12,267 bases of DNA from Anaerolineae bacterium CG2_30_64_16. Its GTDB lineage: Bacteria; Chloroflexota; Anaerolineae; CG2-30-64-16. The position numbers and the translations under genes were made by a program. Every line of letters begins with the position of its first letter. Position 1 is the stretch's first letter. Under the pieces are notes generated by a model. That model saw only the letters and a program-made list of their open reading frames with translations. It was not told the DNA's origin and did no database searches. The stretch is taken from assembly GCA_001871755.1 (NCBI GenBank), contig MNXL01000239.1, forward strand, positions 1 to 12,267, given 5' to 3'. Positions 7,158 through 12,267 of the stretch are shown here, in pieces.

Positions 7158-7964
7158 TTAGCGCCACAAAAACGCTACCCCGCGCTTGCCCAAGATCTGA
7201 TCGTCGAAGACCACTTCGCCGGCCTTGCCCGCCATGCCAACACAAACGTGCAGGGGCAGTAAGTGCTCCTCGCGGGGATGACAGTAGCGGGCGGAGGGCG
7301 CTTGCGCCCAGGCGATCAGGCGCCGTTCGCGCTCGGCCTGGGAGAGTGGACCGGCGCAGGTCTCGATGAGCCAATCCTGGAAGGCATCGTTCGCCGGGTC
7401 GGCCGCGCCCAAACGCTGTCCGAAGAAGGCGTTTTGGTTATGGAAGGAGAAACCCGAGCCGATCACCAGGATGTTCTCGCTCATCAATGCGCGCAGGGCT
7501 TTGCCCAGGGCGATGTGCGCGGCCGGGTCCAGCCCACGCACCAGCGAAAGCTGCAAGGAGGGGATGTCGGCGGCCGGGTACGTCAGTTTCAGCGGGATGA
7601 ACAAGCCGTGGTCGAAGCCGCGTCGGACATCTATGCGCGCCGGGATGTTGTGCTCCTCCAGCAGGCCGACGATCCGTTCCGCCAGCGCGGGGGCGCCGGG
7701 GGCCGGGTAGACGATTTCGTAGGCCTGCTGCGGAAAGCCGTAGTAATCGTAGAACATCGGCGGGTTGGGCGCGGCCTGCACGGTGGCGGCGCTTTCCTCC
7801 CAGTGCGCGCTGATGACGAGGATGGCCTCCGGCCTGGTGAGCTGCGCCGGCAGCTGCGTCATGAACGCCACCATCGCCCGGTGGCCGGGATCGCCCAGGA
7901 TGGGCAGCGGGCCGCCGCCGTGGGAGAAGTAGACGATCTGGGCTTTTCCTGCGTTGTGTTCCAT
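7158..7964 (-). CDS. Class III extradiol ring-cleavage dioxygenase, DODA/YgiD family
   Basis: A 268-residue protein of normal length for the family. These are cytosolic enzymes that bind Fe(II) or Zn(II) and open catechol rings such as DOPA, although natural substrates of bacterial members are often unknown. Visible conserved histidines are H15 (YFSHGGGP), H54 (VISAHWE), H119 (RGFDHGLFIPL), H175 (SGFSFHNQ), and H229/H234/H239 (HPREEHLLPLHV). By analogy to E. coli YgiD, H15, H54 and H234 would bind metal, with H119 and H175 near the substrate. FYDYYGFPQQAYEIVYPAPG (71-90) is also typical. The ATG at 7964 is chosen because AAAGGAG (7971-7977) lies 6 nt upstream; the open frame extends to 8357, but that part is antisense noise inside the flavoprotein gene. 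It is 26 nt after the flavoprotein gene and probably the last large gene of the operon. Confidence 0.93.
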   Translation of the reverse strand: MEHNAGKAQIVYFSHGGGPLPILGDPGHRAMVAFMTQLPAQLTRPEAILVISAHWEESAATVQAAPNPPMFYDYYGFPQQAYEIVYPAPGAPALAERIVGLLEEHNIPARIDVRRGFDHGLFIPLKLTYPAADIPSLQLSLVRGLDPAAHIALGKALRALMSENILVIGSGFSFHNQNAFFGQRLGAADPANDAFQDWLIETCAGPLSQAERERRLIAWAQAPSARYCHPREEHLLPLHVCVGMAGKAGEVVFDDQILGKRGVAFLWR

Positions 7965-7970
7965 CACTGA

Positions 7971-7977
7971 CTCCTTT
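7971..7977 (-). promoter_or_regulatory. Ribosome binding site fixing the dioxygenase start
   Basis: On the minus strand AAAGGAG lies 6 nt before the ATG at 7964. It decides the start against the 131-codon upstream extension of the same frame, which has no family-like sequence. Confidence 0.8.
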
Positions 7978-7990
7978 GGCGCACGCAGCC

Positions 7991-9394
7991 TCACGCCTTC
8001 GTGCCGTCTGCTTGCCGGGCGCGCAGGTAGCGCGTGGCCGACTTCTTCACGATTTCCGAGAAGGTCGGGTAGACGAAGATCGTCTCCGCGATGCTCTGGA
8101 TCGGCAGCCTGGCCCGCAGCGCCAGCGTAAAGAACTGGATCCACTCGCCGGCGTGCGCGCCGATCGCATCCGCGCCGAGGATCATGTCGTTCGCGTCCAG
8201 CACGACTTTGAGGAAGCCGGTCGTAGCGCTCTCGGTGATGAAACGATCCACCGATCCGGCCGCCACACGCGAGACGCGCACGGTCCCAAGTTTGGCGCGG
8301 GCCTCCGCTTCGGTCAACCCAACGTGCGCGATCTCGGGCTCTGTGAAGATTGCCCACGGCACCAGCGAAAGGTCGTTGAGGACATGGTTGCCGCCCAGGA
8401 TGTTCTCGATGCAGATCTCGGCCTGATAGGACGCCATGTGCGTGAATTTGGCCGGCGAGGTCACATCGCCGCAGGCATAGATGTTGGCCGCGCTGGTCTG
8501 CAGATAGGGGTTTGTCTTGATCCCTCGGTCGGTGTAGGTTACGCCCGCTCGCTCCAGATTTAAACCCTCGATGTTGGGCACGCGCCCCAAAGCCGCAAAG
8601 ATGTTCTCGGCGTAGAGCTCTCGCGGCTCGCCTGCCTGCGCCAGGTTGATCTTGATCCGGCCCGGCGCCAACTGCTGGCAGGTTGTCACTTCCGCATTGG
8701 TCAGGATCTGGATGCCCTCGCGCTGGAGCAGCTCAGTCGCCAGCGCGCCGACCTCCTCATCGGTCGCCTTCAGAATGCGCGCATTGCGGTCAATGATCGT
8801 CACCTGCGTGCCGAAGCGGGCGAGCACCTGCCCCAACTCGGCCGAGATCACGCCGCCGCCCAGGAACACCACCGAGCGCGGCTGCTCGCGCAGCGCCCAG
8901 AAGTTCTCGTTGGTGAGCGCCTGGATCATCTCGCTGCCCTCGTGCGCGATCATGCGCGGCGCTGAGCCGGTCGAGATTACGCTGAAGTCGGCCTCGATCA
9001 CGTCGTCCCCGATGCGGATGCGCCGGCTGTCGAGGAATTGCGCGCCGGACGGGTGGACGTAAACGTCGATGCCCAGATCTTGGAAGTGGGCCGGTTGCTC
9101 GTTGGCGTAGATGCCCTGCACCACGCTGTCCACGTGTGCCATCACCCGGCCGAAGTCAAAGCCGGCTGCGGCGTCCACCCCGGGCAGCCCGTGGCGTGAC
9201 GCCTGCCCCAGGGCATGATACAGCCGCGCGCTGCTGATCATGGTCTTGCTCGGCACGCAACCTGAGTGGGTGCATTCGCCGCCCACCTTGTTCTTCTCCA
9301 GCATTGCCACGCGCGCGCCGCGGCGTTGGGCCGTCAGTGCCGCCACCAGTCCCCCTGACCCCGCGCCGACAACGGCTACGTCATACTGTTTCAT
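7991..9394 (-). CDS. Class I pyridine nucleotide-disulfide oxidoreductase (MerA/dihydrolipoyl dehydrogenase-like)
   Basis: A 467-residue FAD flavoprotein that should transfer electrons from NAD(P)H to a disulfide or similar substrate. Features in order: FAD-binding GAGSGG (10-15); the redox disulfide C41-T-H-S-G-C46 within GGECTHSGCVPSK; the NAD(P)-binding GGGVISAE (179-186), with acidic D202 at the end of the second strand, which favours NADH; the second FAD motif YACGD (306-310); FTHMASYQAE (317-326); and the dimerisation domain (about 345-467). The usual catalytic His of dihydrolipoyl dehydrogenases (HPT-x-x-E) is Tyr442 here (VYPTFSE, E447). There is no N-terminal metal-binding domain and no C-terminal Cys pair, so mercuric reductase activity is unlikely. 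The ATG at 9394 has GAGG (9397-9400) and AAAGG (9404-9408) upstream. It lies between kinase and dioxygenase genes, so it may serve the same pathway. The true substrate is unknown. Confidence 0.95.
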   Translation of the reverse strand: MKQYDVAVVGAGSGGLVAALTAQRRGARVAMLEKNKVGGECTHSGCVPSKTMISSARLYHALGQASRHGLPGVDAAAGFDFGRVMAHVDSVVQGIYANEQPAHFQDLGIDVYVHPSGAQFLDSRRIRIGDDVIEADFSVISTGSAPRMIAHEGSEMIQALTNENFWALREQPRSVVFLGGGVISAELGQVLARFGTQVTIIDRNARILKATDEEVGALATELLQREGIQILTNAEVTTCQQLAPGRIKINLAQAGEPRELYAENIFAALGRVPNIEGLNLERAGVTYTDRGIKTNPYLQTSAANIYACGDVTSPAKFTHMASYQAEICIENILGGNHVLNDLSLVPWAIFTEPEIAHVGLTEAEARAKLGTVRVSRVAAGSVDRFITESATTGFLKVVLDANDMILGADAIGAHAGEWIQFFTLALRARLPIQSIAETIFVYPTFSEIVKKSATRYLRARQADGTKA

Positions 9395-9418
9395 GTCCTC
9401 ATTCCTTTCTTTGGATGA

Positions 9419-9433
9419 TGGTTCGCTGAACCA
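9419..9433. other. Small stem-loop in the kinase-flavoprotein gap
   Basis: TGGTTC (9419-9424) and GAACCA (9428-9433) form a perfect 6-bp stem with a 3-nt loop inside the 54-nt gap, the longest in the operon. It has no T-run on either side, so it is not a good terminator; it could mark an mRNA processing or stability point, or be chance. Confidence 0.25.
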
Positions 9434-9448
9434 AATACAAAACCTGAC

Positions 9449-10528
9449 CTACCGCCAACCCAGGGCATCGAAGGTGTCCACGCCGAGCGGCTCCCGAATG
9501 TGTCTGGCAGCGATGATCGCGGCCTCTTGGATCGCCGGGTGATCCGGCGCGAGGCCGCTGTACAGATACCCGTCTTGAAAGACGCCGGTCGTACGCGTCA
9601 ACACCTCGGATCCGAAGTGCACCGAACTTTCGAAAACGCCTGCGGCGCCAAACAGGCTGTCGAACACGGGGCCAAGCGCGTCGCGGTAGGCTGCCAGGAA
9701 GCTGCGGAGCAACGCGTCCGCGGCGGCAGCCACGCGGGCGTCCGCCGCACGGTGGGCCTGCATCCACAGATGCGCGGCCAGGTGGCCGACGTCCTGGGCC
9801 GGTCGGCCGTAATGCGCCAACTCCCAGTCAATGACACGCAGCCCCTCGTCGCTCACGATCACAGAGCGCGGCCAGAGGTCGCCCATGATGACGGCCACGC
9901 CAGGTTGCTGCAAAAGCTCACCGAACGCCACGGCTCGGCGACCCAAGGCGTCGGCATCCGGCAGGCCGGCGCGCTCGGCGTAGGCACGGATCGCGCGATA
10001 TTGGAAGTCGAGCCGCATCTGCTGGATCTTCCGGTTGTCGAACTCCTGGGCCAGTTGCGGGCGCTGAGAAGTCACGCCGTGGAGTGTGCCAATGAATAGT
10101 CCCAGTGACGCACCCAGCAATTCGGCTTGCGCCGGGTTGCTTGCAGGAAGATGCAACCAGGCTTCCAGGTCCGGACACTGGCAGACATCCTCTATGACCA
10201 GCAGGTGTCGCGGCTCGTCAAGGATCAGGAGGCGCGGCGGACGGACATCCAGCGCCGCAACCTCCGCCAGGGAGCCGCCCGCCTCGAAGGCGGCCAGGGC
10301 GTGCGCTTCGATCAGGATCCGGCGAGGATCGAGCGTGACGCCGGGCGACGAAGCGATGTGCGGCGGCGTCTGTTTGACGATGACCGATGCCGGAATCGAC
10401 CTGGGACCACCGCGCACGCGCCAGACGTGGTTGAGCAGCCCGCCAGACAGTTGTTCCGGCGGGCCGGCGATCTGGAAGCCGGGCAAGTTGCGCGCCAGGA
10501 TCTCAGGCCAGCCCTCAGGTGTTCTCAT
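9449..10528 (-). CDS. APH/choline-kinase-fold phosphotransferase, methylthioribose kinase-like
   Basis: A 359-residue cytosolic small-molecule kinase. Visible elements: a Gly-containing ATP loop (LSGGLLNHVWRV, 28-39); the ATP-anchoring Lys52 in VIVKQ; Glu75 in ILIEAHAL; the catalytic loop VIMGDLWPRSVIV (213-225) with D217; and metal-binding VIDWELAHYG (232-241) with D234. The VKQ-x-x-P segment, the LDPRR-x-x-IEA-x-AL segment and Ser222 in place of the usual Asn recall methylthioribose kinase, but the loop has Met215 instead of His and DWE instead of DPE. So the substrate may be another sugar or alcohol. The ATG at 10528 is preferred: GGTGA lies 4 nt upstream and the start is 25 nt after the previous stop. 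ATG at 10564, overlapping that stop, would add 12 residues and has a weaker ribosome site. It is an unlikely antibiotic-resistance gene despite the fold. Confidence 0.88.
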   Translation of the reverse strand: MRTPEGWPEILARNLPGFQIAGPPEQLSGGLLNHVWRVRGGPRSIPASVIVKQTPPHIASSPGVTLDPRRILIEAHALAAFEAGGSLAEVAALDVRPPRLLILDEPRHLLVIEDVCQCPDLEAWLHLPASNPAQAELLGASLGLFIGTLHGVTSQRPQLAQEFDNRKIQQMRLDFQYRAIRAYAERAGLPDADALGRRAVAFGELLQQPGVAVIMGDLWPRSVIVSDEGLRVIDWELAHYGRPAQDVGHLAAHLWMQAHRAADARVAAAADALLRSFLAAYRDALGPVFDSLFGAAGVFESSVHFGSEVLTRTTGVFQDGYLYSGLAPDHPAIQEAAIIAARHIREPLGVDTFDALGWR

Positions 10529-10553
10529 GGTCTCACCGCCTCGAAAGTTCTGC

Positions 10554-12267
10554 TCATTGACCATTACTGAACAGCCACGCCACCTGCCCCGCCAAGTCTT
10601 TCGGGCTTTCCACCGGCGCCGAGCAGCGCCCTGCCGAGCAGGCGTAGATGGCGATCCGGTCGGGCGGGTAAGACAGCTCACCCAACGTAGGGGCGCCCAG
10701 CGCCGGATCCAGCGGCGTCACGACCTTGCCCGGCCAGTAGAAACGCACGGCGGTTGCTAACAGCGCATCAACCTTGGGTTGGCCCGGCGTGCCGACGACG
10801 ACCAGCGTCAGCGGGTACGTCAGCAGGTCATCCGCGGCCAACGCATAGTCCGCGTTGTCTCCCAGCGTCGTCGCACAGAGCCGCAACGCGCTCTCTGCGG
10901 CCGCGCGGTAGGTTGGCTGATCGGTGTGCCGGTACAACCGGGTGAAGAAACGCGCTGCGACGACGTTATCCAGGCACGGGGTCTGCCGGTCTGCCAATTT
11001 GCCCACCGCTGCGGGATCCGCAGGCACGTCATAGAATGCGCCGGTCGCAGGATCGCGTAGCGCTCCGAGGACATACTGGCCCAACTCCTCGGCGTGCGCC
11101 AGGTAGTCGTGCCTGCCGGTGGCGCTATAGGCAGCCAGGAAGGCCAGGCCGACGCGGGTCTGGTCGTTCAAGGCGCCTGCGCCTGCGCCGAGGCTGTGCT
11201 GCATTTGACCTTGCGCGCCGCGGCCTTCAGACCAGAGCCGGTCGAGTGTTTTCAACGCCATGTCCCGGTAACGCGGTTGGTCCAGAGCCGCGGCCGCCTG
11301 CAGCAGGGCCGTGATCATCTGGCCGTTCCAGTTGGCGTAGATGGTCTGGTCCACGTGGGGCATACCCGCGGCCGCGCGTTGCTTCTCGGCCAGGGTGAAG
11401 TACTCCTCGCCCGCCATCAGGATCTGGCTGCTATCTCTCCGGTATAGATCGGCATCCTGGCTGCCGTAGAAGCCGCCAGCCGGATCGGACAGGAAGCGCG
11501 CGACATAGCGCAGAATCGCCTCAGCGGTCTTTCGATAGGCGACGTTGCCGGTGGCTTGATAGGCCTCGAGGTAAGTGCGCAGGGCTTCAGCGTTGCCATC
11601 GAGCATCTTTTCATAGTGCGGCGTCTGCCAATCGGCGGTGACGGAATAGCGATAGACGCCGCCCCATACCGGATCGACGAGACGCCCCGCGCCGGCGAGC
11701 GTGCGCGTGACGCGTTCCTGCCACACTGGATCCCTGGCTACTCGATTCGTGCGGAGCATCAGTTCGATGGCGCCGGGAGCCAGGAACTTTGGCTGCCGGC
11801 CAAAGCCGCCGTTCACGTCGTCGTAATTGCCAGCCAGGCGGGCCAGGGCGAACTTGACGGTGTCCGTGGGCACCCCGGCCGCCGGCTCGGGCTGATTGAC
11901 GGTCTGCTGGCGACGCAGTTCCGCAGCATTTGCGGTGATTAGTTCCCGATTTTGCGCCCACAGCGCGCTGGCCTCTTGCAGGAGCGACACCAGCGCTTCC
12001 GGCGGGACGTAGGTATAGGCCACCACCGTCTCGCCCGTGGATGACAGGATCGCCGTGGTCGGCCAGCCGCCCGCGATGTAGCGGGCTGTGACGTCGGGCC
12101 GTTGATCGGTATCAACCCGAATCGCGATGTAGGACGCGTTGACCAGCTCGATCACCGTCGGATCGGCATAGGTGGTGGTATCCATCACATGGCACCAATG
12201 GCACCACACGGCGGTCAGGTCCAAGAGGATCAGCTTATCCTGGGCCTGGGCGAGGGCGAAAGTGGCC
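10554..12267 (-). CDS. DUF255/YyaL-type thioredoxin-fold protein with (alpha/alpha)6-barrel domain, 5' end outside window
   Basis: The frame is open to the window edge, giving 570 residues here; the family is usually about 650-700, so only the first part is missing. The visible N-terminus holds the family hallmark WCHWCHVMD (about 12206-12180), a thioredoxin-like CxxC site flanked by histidines, followed by the thioredoxin cis-Pro region GGWPTTAIL. After about residue 120 comes the long helical domain related to N-acylglucosamine 2-epimerases and six-hairpin glycosidases, with repeats such as LDGNAEALRTYLEAYQATG and TIYANWNGQMITALLQAAA. The end (IYACSAGRCSAPVESPKDLA) is the usual family C-terminus with two Cys. 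The biochemical role of this widespread family is not settled. A TTG at 12224 is not the start: upstream codons (LAQAQDKLILLDLTAVWC) match family sequence. It is the first gene of the visible operon. Confidence 0.92.
   Translation of the reverse strand, partial: ATFALAQAQDKLILLDLTAVWCHWCHVMDTTTYADPTVIELVNASYIAIRVDTDQRPDVTARYIAGGWPTTAILSSTGETVVAYTYVPPEALVSLLQEASALWAQNRELITANAAELRRQQTVNQPEPAAGVPTDTVKFALARLAGNYDDVNGGFGRQPKFLAPGAIELMLRTNRVARDPVWQERVTRTLAGAGRLVDPVWGGVYRYSVTADWQTPHYEKMLDGNAEALRTYLEAYQATGNVAYRKTAEAILRYVARFLSDPAGGFYGSQDADLYRRDSSQILMAGEEYFTLAEKQRAAAGMPHVDQTIYANWNGQMITALLQAAAALDQPRYRDMALKTLDRLWSEGRGAQGQMQHSLGAGAGALNDQTRVGLAFLAAYSATGRHDYLAHAEELGQYVLGALRDPATGAFYDVPADPAAVGKLADRQTPCLDNVVAARFFTRLYRHTDQPTYRAAAESALRLCATTLGDNADYALAADDLLTYPLTLVVVGTPGQPKVDALLATAVRFYWPGKVVTPLDPALGAPTLGELSYPPDRIAIYACSAGRCSAPVESPKDLAGQVAWLFSNGQ

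Noticed and set aside
7263..7970. 235-codon plus-strand frame opposite the dioxygenase
   Set aside because: It is an antisense shadow of a well-supported gene, with no recognisable domain.
7965..8357. 131-codon N-terminal extension of the dioxygenase
   Set aside because: It overlaps the flavoprotein gene in another frame, is Arg-rich noise, and a strong ribosome binding site marks the internal ATG at 7964.
7991..9394. Mercuric reductase (merA)
   Set aside because: It lacks the N-terminal heavy-metal domain and the C-terminal vicinal cysteines, and no mer genes are nearby.
9500..10099. 199-codon plus-strand frame opposite the kinase
   Set aside because: Antisense shadow; the kinase motifs on the minus strand explain the coding constraint.
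9449..10528. Aminoglycoside resistance kinase
   Set aside because: Only the fold is shared. The catalytic loop and flanking motifs resemble methylthioribose kinase-like enzymes, and the context is metabolic.
12222..12224. TTG as the start of the DUF255 protein
   Set aside because: The frame stays open to the window edge and the preceding codons match the family, so the real start is outside the window.

Overview
The window reads as high-GC bacterial DNA and fits the phylum Chloroflexota best (Anaerolineae/Caldilineae-like). The pointers are a very large exported mosaic protein of propeller-like and beta-helix repeats, its C-terminal tail YRLYLPLVLRN (a type of ending I associate with exported Chloroflexota proteins), and strongly G/C-ending codons. 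This assignment is inference from protein style; no rRNA or marker gene is present.

Left part (1-6705, plus strand): a hairpin-rich leader (about 14-86) is followed by a textbook housekeeping promoter (TTGACA, 17 bp, TATAAT at 120-148). An imperfect palindrome at 150-167 sits on the expected transcription start. This promoter drives a TetR-family regulator (186-788). Only 16 nt later, behind a strong ribosome binding site, comes a 1966-residue secreted protein (805-6705). Its parts are a signal peptide, an N-terminal beta domain, a DUF11-like domain, about 12 propeller-type repeats, an Ig-like domain, a long right-handed beta-helix and a C-terminal tail. The layout suggests one transcript in which the TetR protein represses itself and the giant surface protein together.

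Middle (6702-7157): a decayed C-terminal fragment of a probable AlbA_2/AAA_4-type ATP-binding protein starts in an ATGA overlap with the giant gene and carries an apparent CGA-to-TGA nonsense change. It is cut off by a strong hairpin terminator (6918-6944) that can serve both converging transcription units. A possible 61-codon minus-strand ORF (6970-7155) fills the rest.

Right part (7158-12267, minus strand): four tightly packed genes form a likely operon. In transcription order these are a DUF255/YyaL-type thioredoxin-fold protein (5' end outside the window), an APH-fold kinase resembling methylthioribose kinase, a class I flavoprotein disulfide reductase, and a class III extradiol dioxygenase of the DODA/YgiD family. 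Gaps are 25, 54 and 26 nt. The common substrate, if there is one, cannot be read from the sequence. No tRNA, rRNA, CRISPR array, insertion sequence or phage gene was recognised.
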